Shown: positions 16,906 to 24,879 of the stretch, piece after piece
Position numbering within the stretch: the first letter of the stretch is position 1
Layout: the number at the start of each line of letters is the position of its first letter
Source: JAXMHQ01 sp046346665
Lineage (GTDB): Bacteria > Verrucomicrobiota > Verrucomicrobiia > Limisphaerales > JAXMHQ01
Assembly: GCA_046346665.1 (NCBI GenBank)
Contig: JAXMHQ010000030.1
Location: forward strand, 8,480 to 72,479
Reading direction: 5' to 3'
Length of the DNA stretch: 64,000 nucleotides
Program-made: the position numbers and the translations under genes
The notes under the pieces: generated by a model
What the model saw: only the letters and a program-made list of their open reading frames with translations
What the model was told of the DNA's origin: nothing
The model's database searches: none

Positions 16906-17379
16906 ATGTCCCGACGACGTCAAGCAACCCACCGGCCGGTGCCGAAGGATGGGAAATTCAACAGCCAGCTGGTTTCCCGGCTGGTGAACACGGTGATGAT
17001 TTGCGGCAAGAAGAGCACCGCGCAGCGCATTGTTTACGGTGCGTTCGACCGGATTTCCGAGAAGAATCCGGCGTCGAACCCGCTGGACATTTTGCAGCGG
17101 GCGGTGGACAACGCCAAGCCGCGCCTGGAAGTGAAGGCGCGCCGCGTGGGTGGGGCGACCTACCAGGTGCCGCTGGAAGTGCCCTCGGAACGGCAGTTCG
17201 CGCTGGCGCTGCGGTGGCTGGTGGATTTTGCGGATGCCCGGAAGGGGATCCCGATGAAGGAAGCGCTCGCGGCGGAAATCCTGGAAGCGTACCAGGGCCA
17301 GGGCAACGCCATTCGCAAACGCGACGAAGTGCACAAGATGGCCCAGGCCAACAAGGCCTTCGCGCACTTCCGCTGGTAG
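16906..17379 (+). CDS. rpsG: 30S ribosomal protein S7
   Basis: 157 residues, family-length S7. The core includes VSRLVNTVMICGKKSTAQRIVYGAF and VGGATYQVPLEV, with the C-terminal helix AIRKRDEVHKMAQANKAFAHFRW. S7 nucleates assembly of the 30S head and binds near the E site. A terminator-like hairpin follows before fusA. Confidence 0.97.
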   Translation: MSRRRQATHRPVPKDGKFNSQLVSRLVNTVMICGKKSTAQRIVYGAFDRISEKNPASNPLDILQRAVDNAKPRLEVKARRVGGATYQVPLEVPSERQFALALRWLVDFADARKGIPMKEALAAEILEAYQGQGNAIRKRDEVHKMAQANKAFAHFRW

Positions 17380-17395
17380 GATCCGATCGATTTTG

Positions 17396-17431
17396 ACGCC
17401 CCGCGGTATTTTGAACTTCGGGGCGTTTTTA
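17396..17431 (+). terminator. Hairpin terminator or attenuator between rpsG and fusA
   Basis: ACGCCCCG (17396-17403) pairs with CGGGGCGT (17419-17426), followed by TTTTATT. It ends about 25 bp before the fusA start. It may partly uncouple fusA from rpsL-rpsG. Confidence 0.75.
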
Positions 17432-17454
17432 TTCCCGTCAACCCAGATTTAGGC

Positions 17455-19635
17455 ATGCAAGCAGCAGCGGACAAACCCAAGTCGGTCAATTCTCCGAACC
17501 GCCCCTACGCAATGGAGCGGACGCGGAACATTGGCATCGCGGCGCACATCGACGCCGGCAAAACCACCACCACCGAACGCATCCTGTTTTACACGGGGCT
17601 CATTCACAAGATGGGCGACGTGGACGACGGCAACACGGTGACGGACTGGATGGAGCAGGAGCGCGAGCGCGGCATCACCATCACGTCCGCCGCCACCACG
17701 TGTTACTGGACGCAGAAGGAGGACGGCACCTACAAGTCGTTCCTGAGCGTGCCCCACCGCGTCAACATCATCGACACTCCCGGCCACGTGGATTTCACGG
17801 CGGAAGTCGAGCGTTCGATGCGCGTGCTGGACGGCGCTGTCGCCGTGTTCTGCGGCGTCGCCGGCGTGCAGCCGCAATCCGAAACGGTCTGGCGCCAGGC
17901 CACCAAGTACCGCGTCCCCCGCATCGCGTTCGTCAACAAGATGGACCGCACGGGCGCGAATTTTGAAAATGCGCTGAACGACATGCGCAAGAAACTGGGC
18001 GCCTACGCCTACCCGGTTTACCTGCCGATCGGCAAGGAAGACTATCTCACGGGCGTCATCGACGTCGTGAACCAGAAGGCGATCGTTTACGATCCGAATG
18101 ACGAGTCGGGAATCAAGTACCAGGTCACCGAAATCCCGGCCGAGCTGAAGGAATCCGCCGCCGCCGCCCTGGCGGAGCTGATCGATGCGGTCTCCAACAA
18201 GGACGACACCATCGCCGAGCTGGTGATCGACAACAAGCCGGTTTCCCCGCAGGTCCTCAAGGCCGCCATCCGCCGGCTCACCATCAAGATCGAATTCATC
18301 CCCGTCCTGTGCGGATCGGCGTTCAAGAAAAAAGGCGTCCAGCCGCTGGTGGACGCGGTCATCGATTATTTGCCGTCGCCCCTCGACGTTCCCCCGGCGA
18401 CCGGCGAAGACCCGCACAATCCCGAGACCAAGATCGAGGCGCTCTCGGACGACAACGGCAAGTTCTGCTCGCTGGCGTTCAAGCTGTGGACCGATCCCTA
18501 CGTCGGCAAGCTCGTCTTCTTCCGCACTTACAGCGGCCAGTTGAAGAAGGGCGACACCATTTACAATCCGCGCACCCGCAAGCGCGAGCGCGTCAGCCGC
18601 GTCATGATGATCCAGGCCGACAAGCGCATCGACGTGGACACGGTGTATGCGGGCGACATCGCGGCGCTGGTGGGGTTGAGAAACATCACCACGGGCGACA
18701 CGCTGTGCGACGAGGAATTTGAAATCACGCTGGAACCGCCGACGTTCCCCGAGCCGGTCATCTCGATGGCCGTGGAGCCGAAGACCAAGGCGGACCGCGA
18801 AAAGATGAGCGAAGGCCTGCAGCGCCTCGCCGAGGAAGACCCGACCTTCCGGTGCTTCACGAACGAGGAAACCGGACAGTTGATCATCGCGGGCATGGGC
18901 GAACTGCACCTGGAAATCATCCGGGACCGGCTGTTCCGCGAATTCAAGGTGGAAGCCAACGCCGGCGCGCCCCAGATTGCCTATCGTGAAACGATCACCA
19001 AAGGCGCGGAAGGCGAAGGCAAATTCATCCGCCAATCGGGTGGCCGCGGCCAATACGGCCACGCCTGCATCCGGATCATGCCCAACGAAAAGGGCAAGGG
19101 CGTGGAGGTCGAGAACAAGATCGTCGGCGGCGCCATTCCCAAGGAATACATCCCGGCCGTCATCGACGGTGTCGAGGAAGCCATCAAGGGCGGCGTGCTC
19201 GCCGGCTACCAGATGATCGACGTGAAAGTCGAGGTCACGGACGGCACGTTCCATGAAGTCGATTCGAACGAACTGGCGTTCAAGATGGCCGGCATTTTCG
19301 CGTTCAAGGACGCGGCCAAGAAGGCCGGCATGATCCTGCTCGAACCGATCATGAAGGTGGAAGTGACGACGCCGGACGAATACCAGGGCGACCTGCTCGG
19401 CGACATCAACCGCCGCCGCGGCACGATCGTGGGCATCGAGGCCAAGTCCGGCCAGACGATCCTGAACTCTCACGTGCCGCTCTCCGAAATGTTCGGTTAC
19501 GCCACCGCGATCCGGTCACTGTCGAAGGGCCGTGCGTCGTATTCGATGGAGCCGTTCAGTTTCGAACAGGTGCCGAGGAGCATCCTCGACACGATCCTGG
19601 ACCAGGCGGCGAAGAAACCCGCCGCCCGGAGCTGA
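17455..19635 (+). CDS. fusA: Elongation factor G
   Basis: 726 residues. G1 is AHIDAGKTTTTERILF, G2 RGITITSAATT, G3 DTPGHVDFT and G4 NKMDR. Domains II-V follow, including the GRGQYGH region of domain IV. It drives ribosomal translocation and, with RRF, recycling. The N-terminus has about 18 residues before the canonical MERTRNIGI; an internal ATG at 17512 is an alternative start. No tuf gene follows, unlike the textbook str operon. Confidence 0.97.
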   Translation: MQAAADKPKSVNSPNRPYAMERTRNIGIAAHIDAGKTTTTERILFYTGLIHKMGDVDDGNTVTDWMEQERERGITITSAATTCYWTQKEDGTYKSFLSVPHRVNIIDTPGHVDFTAEVERSMRVLDGAVAVFCGVAGVQPQSETVWRQATKYRVPRIAFVNKMDRTGANFENALNDMRKKLGAYAYPVYLPIGKEDYLTGVIDVVNQKAIVYDPNDESGIKYQVTEIPAELKESAAAALAELIDAVSNKDDTIAELVIDNKPVSPQVLKAAIRRLTIKIEFIPVLCGSAFKKKGVQPLVDAVIDYLPSPLDVPPATGEDPHNPETKIEALSDDNGKFCSLAFKLWTDPYVGKLVFFRTYSGQLKKGDTIYNPRTRKRERVSRVMMIQADKRIDVDTVYAGDIAALVGLRNITTGDTLCDEEFEITLEPPTFPEPVISMAVEPKTKADREKMSEGLQRLAEEDPTFRCFTNEETGQLIIAGMGELHLEIIRDRLFREFKVEANAGAPQIAYRETITKGAEGEGKFIRQSGGRGQYGHACIRIMPNEKGKGVEVENKIVGGAIPKEYIPAVIDGVEEAIKGGVLAGYQMIDVKVEVTDGTFHEVDSNELAFKMAGIFAFKDAAKKAGMILLEPIMKVEVTTPDEYQGDLLGDINRRRGTIVGIEAKSGQTILNSHVPLSEMFGYATAIRSLSKGRASYSMEPFSFEQVPRSILDTILDQAAKKPAARS

Positions 19636-19659
19636 GATCGCAGTTTTATTTCGTGTGCA

Positions 19660-19692
19660 AAATCCGCCGGTTCACGCCGGCGGATTTTTTTC
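19660..19692 (+). terminator. Rho-independent terminator after fusA
   Basis: AAATCCGCCGG (19660-19670) pairs with CCGGCGGATTT (19677-19687), loop TTCACG, followed by a run of T. Confidence 0.9.
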
Positions 19693-19697
19693 TTCTG

Positions 19698-19854
19698 AAT
19701 GGAGTGGTGGAGTGGTGGAGTGGTGGAGTGATCGGCAGCGTCGTAATCGACCTCGAGATCAAAGGGACCAGCGACCAAAAGGACATAAGTGACTCAAGGG
19801 ACCAAAGGGACCGGTCCCATTCAATACTCCGGAACTCCTGCACTCCAATACTCC
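19698..19854. repeat. Families L and N-like arrays (GGAGTGGT and GGGACCAAA units)
   Basis: GGAGTGGTGGAGTGGTGGAG (about 19701-19730) faces CTCCGGAACTCCTGCACTCC (from 19827). In between are GGGACCAAAGGGACC-like repeats (19764-19818). The insertion sequence begins immediately to the right. Confidence 0.7.
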
Positions 19855-19864
19855 GTTTCGGGCA

Positions 19865-21083
19865 CAGGGCTCACGCATTAAAAGATTTTTGAAGGAGGGA
19901 CGATTTTTGTCTGTACTTTGTAAATACAATGCGTACATGAGGCGGGATGCAAAAGCATCCAAAGTTGAGTTTGATCACGATTCTGAAAGAAGTGCCGGAC
20001 CCGCGAATGGATCGGCGCAAACTGCACGCGTTACCTGACGTGCTGAGTATTGCCATCTGCGCGCTGCTGTGTGGGGCCGATAGTTTTGAGGACATGGAGG
20101 TTTTTGGGGAAGCAAAGTCGGAGTGGTTCGAGAGCTTTCTGGAGCTGCGCCACGGCATTCCCAGTCACGATACGTTCAACCGGGTGTTTGCGGCGATGGA
20201 TCCGGAGAAGTTTCTGGAGTGCTTCATGCGCTGGACGCAGAGTCTGCGAGCGGCCGTGGCGCAGGAGATCGTAGCGCTGGATGGCAAAGCACTGAGGCGG
20301 GCGATCAACAAGGGGGATTGCCCCAAAGTGGTGATCAGTGCTTGGGCGGCAGACAACGGTCTGGCGTTGGGTCAACTCAAGGTCGATGACAAGAGCAACG
20401 AGATTCGGGCGGTGCCCAAGCTGTTGCGAGCCTTGGAACTGAGCGGATGCATTGTGACGCTGGATGCGATGGGCTGCCAAAAAGAGATAGCCAAGGAAAT
20501 CAAAGAAGCCGATGCCGATTACGTTTTGGCGCTCAAAGGCAACCAGGGGCAGACGCACCAAGAGGTCAAAAGCTATTTGGATGACGCTATCAGCCGCCAG
20601 GCCAAGGAACTGGCTTACGCGGAAGTCGTGGACAAAGGGCACGGGCGCCTGGAGGTGCGGCGTTATTGGCAAAGCGGCCGGCTTGATTGGTTTGAGGATC
20701 GAGAGGCTTGGGAGGGTTTACAGAGCGTGGGTGTGGTCGAAGCAGTGCGCGAGATTGGGGGGCAGCGTACGGTGGAGCGGCGCTATTATCTGAGCAGCTT
20801 GAGTCTGGACGTGAATCGGTTCGCCCGTGCCATCCGCAGCCATTGGAGCATCGAGAACCAGTTGCACTGGGTTTTGGACGTCAATTTTAACGAAGACCAA
20901 AGCCGGGCGCGCAGCGGCTACGCGTCCGAGAACCTAGCGACATTGCGCCGTTGGGCGCTGAATCTCATCAAAACCGATACGCAGAAGAAAAAGCGCAGTT
21001 TGAAGGGCCGAATGAAGGCCGCTGGCTGGGACAACCGATATTTGCTCCATCTCCTGGGCTTAGATTTTAATGCGTGAGCCCTG
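19865..21083 (+). mobile_element. ISAs1-family insertion sequence, complete
   Basis: 1219 bp bounded by perfect 19-bp inverted repeats, CAGGGCTCACGCATTAAAA at 19865-19883 and its complement at 21065-21083. It is flanked by an exact 10-bp direct repeat, GTTTCGGGCA, at 19855-19864 and 21084-21093. Intact ends, target duplication and transposase argue for recent insertion. It sits between fusA and the glutathione peroxidase gene. Confidence 0.95.
19947..21077 (+). CDS. ISAs1-family transposase
   Basis: 376 residues, full length. The N-terminal domain DPRMDRRKLHALPDVLSIA and GIPSHDTFNRVF is typical of ISAs1 / H-repeat-associated (YhhI-like) proteins. The likely DDE residues are D in EIVALDGKALRRA, D in IVTLDAMGCQKEIA and E in RSHWSIENQLHWVLDV. 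It starts at ATG 19947 after GGCGGG and ends just inside the right inverted repeat. No frameshift is seen, so it may be active. Confidence 0.93.
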   Translation: MQKHPKLSLITILKEVPDPRMDRRKLHALPDVLSIAICALLCGADSFEDMEVFGEAKSEWFESFLELRHGIPSHDTFNRVFAAMDPEKFLECFMRWTQSLRAAVAQEIVALDGKALRRAINKGDCPKVVISAWAADNGLALGQLKVDDKSNEIRAVPKLLRALELSGCIVTLDAMGCQKEIAKEIKEADADYVLALKGNQGQTHQEVKSYLDDAISRQAKELAYAEVVDKGHGRLEVRRYWQSGRLDWFEDREAWEGLQSVGVVEAVREIGGQRTVERRYYLSSLSLDVNRFARAIRSHWSIENQLHWVLDVNFNEDQSRARSGYASENLATLRRWALNLIKTDTQKKKRSLKGRMKAAGWDNRYLLHLLGLDFNA

Positions 21084-21137
21084 GTTTCGGGCACGAGCCC
21101 TATTGACACGCCACGCCCCCCGGCGCATCTTCTGCGC

Positions 21138-21692
21138 ATGAACACCCTGTTGATTTTCGCGGCGATGCTTTGCCTTCCGATGGCGGCGCTCCAGGCGGCC
21201 GAGTCCACCAATTCCATTTACAACATTCCCCTGAAGGACATTGACGGGAAGGACACGACGCTGGCGCCCTACCGGGGCAAGGTGTTGCTGCTCGTGAACG
21301 TGGCTTCCAAGTGCGGTTACACGCCGCAGTACGCGGGGCTGGAGAAACTTTACAAGCAATACGCGGCGGAGGGATTCGTCGTGCTCGGTTTTCCGTGCAA
21401 CCAGTTTGGCGGGCAGGAACCGGGATCGGCCGCGGACATCAAGCAGTTTTGCACGAGCAAATACGACGTGACGTTCCCGATGTTCGACAAGATTGAGGTG
21501 AACGGGGCGGGGCAAAGCCCGTTATACGCCCTGCTCACCGGCAAAAGTTCGCCTGCACCGGGATCGATCGGCTGGAATTTCACCAAGTTTCTGATCAGCA
21601 AGGACGGGAAGATCGTGAAGCGGTTTGAGTCCAAAGTGACTCCGGAATCGCCGGAGTTGACCGCGGCGATCCAGGCGGAGTTGAAGAAGTAA
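21138..21692 (+). CDS. Glutathione peroxidase family protein, exported
   Basis: 184 residues. The signal peptide MNTLLIFAAMLCLPMAALQA predicts periplasmic location. The thioredoxin-like GPx domain has NVASKCGYTPQY with peroxidatic Cys59, GFPCNQFGGQEPGS with a second cysteine, and WNFTKFLI with the catalytic Trp and Asn. A Cys rather than a selenocysteine codon is used. Such enzymes usually reduce peroxides with thioredoxin. It is inserted between the str and S10 gene groups; the IS lies just upstream and may have removed or altered its promoter. Confidence 0.93.
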   Translation: MNTLLIFAAMLCLPMAALQAAESTNSIYNIPLKDIDGKDTTLAPYRGKVLLLVNVASKCGYTPQYAGLEKLYKQYAAEGFVVLGFPCNQFGGQEPGSAADIKQFCTSKYDVTFPMFDKIEVNGAGQSPLYALLTGKSSPAPGSIGWNFTKFLISKDGKIVKRFESKVTPESPELTAAIQAELKK

Positions 21693-21697
21693 TCCTT

Positions 21698-21880
21698 GGG
21701 AGGGCCGGCGTCCTCGCCGGCCCCAATATCCGTTTGATGCGATATGCCGACGCAAGCGGTGCGCGAAGCGGATCAGATGGGGACGGCGGGGACGCCGTCC
21801 CTCCCGGTCTCTGGCGAGGGCTCGACGGAGTCTCGCCCCACCTTTGTCCCTTGATGATCCGTGTCATCCGCGGTTAAACC
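21698..21880. repeat. D hairpin doublet followed by C and A right-half units
   Basis: D1 (21698-21722) and inverted D2 (21778-21805) have the same 50-bp-scale spacer layout as at 9.35 kb (ATCCGTTTGA... and CAGATGGGG conserved). Then come a C unit (ACGGAGTCTCGCCCCACC, to 21843) and an A-like unit ending GCGGTTAAAC (about 21880). Confidence 0.8.
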
Positions 21881-21918
21881 GGGCTTCTTCGCGGTTCCAA
21901 TTTGGTGAAAAAATCTTG

Positions 21919-21946
21919 TTGCGCGGATTTCTGCGGTTGCTATATT
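21919..21946 (+). promoter_or_regulatory. Promoter of rpsJ-rplC-rplD-rplW
   Basis: TTGCGC at 21919-21924 and TATATT at 21941-21946, spacing 16 bp. The same architecture and spacer words occur at the rpsL promoter. Confidence 0.6.
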
Positions 21947-22014
21947 TCGCGTCCGCTTTTCGGGTAAGAACTGCGGGACGTTAGCTAGACCATTAACAGA
22001 CAATTGTTCTTTCT

Positions 22015-22323
22015 ATGGCAGGACAACGAATTCGTATTCGACTGAAGGCCTTTGACCACCGGGTCATTGACCAATCCGCCCGCGATATTGCGGACACGGT
22101 GAAACGGACCGGGGCGCGTGTGGCGGGTCCGATTCCGCTTCCCACCCGAGTGGAACGCTTCACGGTTCAACGCTCTCCCCACTCCGACAAGAAGTCGCAG
22201 GAGACATTCGAGCAGCGCACGCACAAGCGGCTGATCGACATCATCGAACCCACCGCCAAGACCGTGGATGAGCTGAAGAAGCTCAACCTGCCGGCGGGCG
22301 TCGACATCACCATCAAGATTTAG
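22015..22323 (+). CDS. rpsJ: 30S ribosomal protein S10
   Basis: 102 residues: MAGQRIRIRLKAFDHRVIDQ, then GPIPLPTRVERFTVQRSPH and EQRTHKRLIDI. It is standard S10 (NusE), also part of the transcription antitermination complex. It is the first gene of a truncated S10 operon, with rplC 5 bp downstream. Confidence 0.97.
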   Translation: MAGQRIRIRLKAFDHRVIDQSARDIADTVKRTGARVAGPIPLPTRVERFTVQRSPHSDKKSQETFEQRTHKRLIDIIEPTAKTVDELKKLNLPAGVDITIKI

Positions 22324-22328
22324 CGCTT

Positions 22329-23054
22329 ATGCCACTTGGACTTTTAGGAAAGAAACTGGGCCATTCGCGCGTTTACGATGCGAACGGCATCATGACCCCG
22401 GTGACGATCGTCCTGGCCGGGCCCAATCGCGTGTTGCAGGTCAAGACGCAGGCGGGCAAGGACGGCTACAATGCCGTTCAACTCGGCTTCGACGATCAGA
22501 AGGAACAGCGGCTGACCAAGCCGTTGCTGGGCCACATCAAGAAGCACAGCGGCGTCGCGGTGAAGCGGATCCAGGAGTTCCGGAATTTTTCGAAGGAAGT
22601 GAAGCCGGGCGACGTGGTGGGTCCGACGTTGTTTGAGGTCGGTGATTTTGTGGATGCGATCGGCGTGACGAAGGGCCGCGGGTTTGAGGGCGTGGTGGGC
22701 CGGCACTCGTTTGCGGGCGGCGACTCCACGCACGGCGCGAAGGGCTGGCATCGCCGGTCCGGCGCCATCGGCCAGCGCCTGTTCCCCGGCACCGTCATGC
22801 GCGGCATGCGCATGCCCGGTCACATGGGCCAGGTGCGCCGCACCACCCAGAATCTCCAGGTCATCCAGGTTCGCGAGGCTGAAAACCTGCTGCTGATCAA
22901 GGGCTCCATTCCCGGCGCCGAAGGCGATTACGTCGTGATCCGCGAATCCAAGAAACGTCCGAAGGGCTGGAAGCCGCCGACGTCGAATGCGGGCAAGAAG
23001 CTGAAGGGCGGGGATGCGAAGCCCGCTGCGAAACCCGCGGAGGCAAAGAAATAA
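22329..23054 (+). CDS. rplC: 50S ribosomal protein L3
   Basis: 241 residues. The core MPLGLLGKKLGHSRVYDANG and the central loop GGDSTHGAKGWHRRSGAIGQ that approaches the peptidyl transferase centre are conserved. The C-terminus carries an extended Lys/Ala/Pro tail (about 205-241) beyond the usual L3 end. It binds the 3' part of 23S rRNA early in assembly. Confidence 0.97.
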   Translation: MPLGLLGKKLGHSRVYDANGIMTPVTIVLAGPNRVLQVKTQAGKDGYNAVQLGFDDQKEQRLTKPLLGHIKKHSGVAVKRIQEFRNFSKEVKPGDVVGPTLFEVGDFVDAIGVTKGRGFEGVVGRHSFAGGDSTHGAKGWHRRSGAIGQRLFPGTVMRGMRMPGHMGQVRRTTQNLQVIQVREAENLLLIKGSIPGAEGDYVVIRESKKRPKGWKPPTSNAGKKLKGGDAKPAAKPAEAKK

Positions 23055-23061
23055 CGAGGTG

Positions 23062-23101
23062 ACGGCGCCGCATTTGGCGCCGTGCCGGGACGGCGAAGCC
23101 G
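23062..23101 (+). other. Two small hairpins in the rplC-rplD gap
   Basis: ACGGCGCC (23062-23069) pairs with GGCGCCGT (23076-23083), followed by ACGGC-GAA-GCCGT (about 23089-23101). There is no T-run. It could be an RNA structure or processing site ahead of rplD. Confidence 0.4.
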
Positions 23102-23119
23102 TTTCACCAGGTAACTGCC

Positions 23120-23752
23120 ATGAAGATTGCGATTAAAGACATTAAAGGAAACAGCCAGGGCGAGCTGGACGTGAAGTTCCCGGTCATTGAGGACGGGAAG
23201 GGCACGCAGGCCGTTCATGACGCGGTGGTGGCCTACCAGGCCGCGCAGCGGATGGGCACGGCTTGCACCAAGACGATGGGCGAAGTGGCCGGCAGCGGCA
23301 AGAAGCCGTGGCGCCAGAAGGGCACCGGCCGCGCGCGCGCCGGTTCGTTCGCCTCGCCCCTGTGGCGCGGCGGCGGCGTGACGTTCGGTCCGAAACCCCG
23401 CGATTTCACAAAGAAGATCAACATCCGCACCCGCGAACTCGCGCTGCGCAAAGCGCTCAGCGAGCGTTTGAAGGCGGGCGACGTTTTGGTGGTGGACGAT
23501 TTCAAGCTGGGCTCGCCCAAGACGCGCGAGTTCGCCGGCGTTCTCGCCGCGCTCCAGCTCACCGGCACCGCGCTGATCGTGGCGCACGAAGCCAACAAGA
23601 ATCTCACCCTCGCCTCCCGCAATCTTCCGAACGTGTTCCTCGCGACGAGCGAGACGCTGAACACCTACGACGTGTTGCGGCCGGACAAGGTCGTGTTCAC
23701 CCGCAGCGCCTTCGAGAAAGTCGAGTCGCGCCTGGCCAAGCCGCAGAAGTAA
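23120..23752 (+). CDS. rplD: 50S ribosomal protein L4
   Basis: 210 residues. The extended loop reads GKKPWRQKGTGRARAGSFASP and lines the exit tunnel. The globular part and C-terminal NVFLATSETLNTYDVLRPDKVVFT are standard. In enterobacteria L4 feeds back on its own operon; whether it does here is unknown. Confidence 0.97.
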   Translation: MKIAIKDIKGNSQGELDVKFPVIEDGKGTQAVHDAVVAYQAAQRMGTACTKTMGEVAGSGKKPWRQKGTGRARAGSFASPLWRGGGVTFGPKPRDFTKKINIRTRELALRKALSERLKAGDVLVVDDFKLGSPKTREFAGVLAALQLTGTALIVAHEANKNLTLASRNLPNVFLATSETLNTYDVLRPDKVVFTRSAFEKVESRLAKPQK

Positions 23753-23779
23753 ACGGCCCCGCAACCATCGAAGAATTCC

Positions 23780-24061
23780 ATGAATAGCTTTGAAATCATC
23801 AAGACCGTGCGCCTGACGGAAAAAGGCACGCGCCAGGCCGAGAACTTCAACCAGTACACCGTGGTGGCCGATCCGCGCGCGAACAAGACCCAGATCCGCC
23901 AGGCGGTCCAGGAACTGTTCAAGGTCAAGGTCGTCAAGGTCAATACCCTGAACGTTTCCGGCAAAGACCGCCGCCGCCGCACCCCGCAGGCCGGCCAGAC
24001 GAACGATTGGAAGAAAGCCATCGTGACGCTCAAGGAAGGCGACAAGATCACGCTCGCGTAA
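23780..24061 (+). CDS. rplW: 50S ribosomal protein L23
   Basis: 93 residues. NQYTVVADPRANKTQIRQAV, VKVVKVNTLNV and the C-terminal DWKKAIVTLKEGDKI match L23. L23 docks SRP, trigger factor and SecYEG at the tunnel exit. In most bacteria rplB follows directly; here a strong terminator follows instead. Confidence 0.97.
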   Translation: MNSFEIIKTVRLTEKGTRQAENFNQYTVVADPRANKTQIRQAVQELFKVKVVKVNTLNVSGKDRRRRTPQAGQTNDWKKAIVTLKEGDKITLA

Positions 24062-24082
24062 TCGCGTCTCCAGAAAGAATTC

Positions 24083-24109
24083 AAAGGCCGGCTCCGCCGG
24101 CCTTTTTTG
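24083..24109 (+). terminator. Rho-independent terminator after rplW
   Basis: AAAGGCCGGC-TCC-GCCGGCCTTT followed by TTTG. Ten-base-pair perfect stem. Confidence 0.92.
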
Positions 24110-24115
24110 TTTGTA

Positions 24116-24232
24116 ACGCAGGCCGCCTGGCCTGCCGTATCGCCGACCGCCGGTCGGCGCTGCCGCGCAACGACGCGGGCTGGGCAGCCTGCGACACGGC
24201 GGGCCAGGCGGCCTGCGCTACAGGGCGCGCGC
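24116..24232. repeat. Family O palindromic element
   Basis: GCAGGCCGCCTGGCCTGCCG (24119-24138) is mirrored by CGGCGGGCCAGGCGGCCTGC (about 24197-24216). An inner hairpin, CGCCGACC-GCC-GGTCGGCG, lies between them. It sits between the S10-group terminator and hypA. Confidence 0.75.
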
Positions 24233-24274
24233 GACTCTTGCCATCTCCGGCGCCGGGTTCTGGTGGCTCCGCGC

Positions 24275-24616
24275 ATGCACGAGCTTTCGATCATGGAAGG
24301 CGCCCTCAGCCTGGCGATGGAACAGGCCCGCGCCGCGGGCGCCGGAAAGATCCTGTCGCTCCGGCTCCGGGTCGGCGCGCTAAGCGGCGTGGTCCCGGAC
24401 GCCCTCACCTTCGCCTTCGAAGCCTTGTCCGCCGGCACACCCGCGGAAGGCGGACAACTCATCATCGAAGCTGTCCCCGCCCAGTTCTGGTGCGAGAGCT
24501 GTGGCCGTGCCTTCGAGGCGGACGCCCTCAACGCCATTTGCCCCGCCTGCGGCAAGCACAGCAGCGACCTGCGCAGCGGCCAGGAGTTGCAGGTCGTGTC
24601 CATGGAAGTGGAATAA
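24275..24616 (+). CDS. hypA: Hydrogenase nickel incorporation protein HypA
   Basis: 113 residues starting MHELSIMEGALSLAMEQARA. The N-terminal H2 is the Ni ligand. The zinc-finger cysteines are in CESC and CPAC. HypA delivers Ni2+ to the large subunit of [NiFe] hydrogenases together with HypB. It lies about 260 bp upstream of a complete hydrogenase operon on the same strand. The other maturation genes (hypBCDEF) are not in the window. A longer frame from 24107 reads through the family O repeat and was rejected. Confidence 0.95.
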   Translation: MHELSIMEGALSLAMEQARAAGAGKILSLRLRVGALSGVVPDALTFAFEALSAGTPAEGGQLIIEAVPAQFWCESCGRAFEADALNAICPACGKHSSDLRSGQELQVVSMEVE

Positions 24617-24747
24617 CCGGTTCCACGGCTGCAGTTCGCAAGAGGAGTTCAATCAAGAAATCTTATTCTATTCCGCAAAAAACGGTCAGTTTTTGACAAG
24701 TCACGTGATGCCGGAGGGAGGGACAACTGAGACGTTGAACTTACCTT

Positions 24748-24763
24748 GAGCCGGATCCGGCTC
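24748..24763. promoter_or_regulatory. 16-bp perfect palindrome upstream of the hydrogenase operon
   Basis: GAGCCGGATCCGGCTC is fully self-complementary and lies about 110 bp upstream of the first hydrogenase gene. The surrounding 24617-24875 region also repeats GACCGGTCA (about 24775 and 24868). It is a plausible operator, but no regulator is identified. Confidence 0.4.
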
Positions 24764-24804
24764 TGGTGCTTTTGGACCGGTCAATTCATACGCATAGGCA
24801 TATC

Positions 24805-24879
24805 ATGGACCTTGAAAATGAAGCGGTTACGCTGAGAAGCGGTCGGTGCTGCGGCTGTTTTGGAGGTGACCGGTCATGA
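24805..24879 (+). other. Possible 24-codon leader ORF
   Basis: ATG 24805 encodes MDLENEAVTLRSGRCCGCFG and four more residues. The stop overlaps the hydrogenase ATG (ATGA). The hydrogenase ribosome site GGAGG lies within it. It could be a translationally coupled leader or chance; no strong ribosome site precedes it. Confidence 0.25.

Noticed and set aside
24680..24725. Sigma-70 promoter from TTGACA at about 24693
   Set aside because: The expected -10 position is GC-rich (GGAGGGAG), so the -35 match alone is not convincing.
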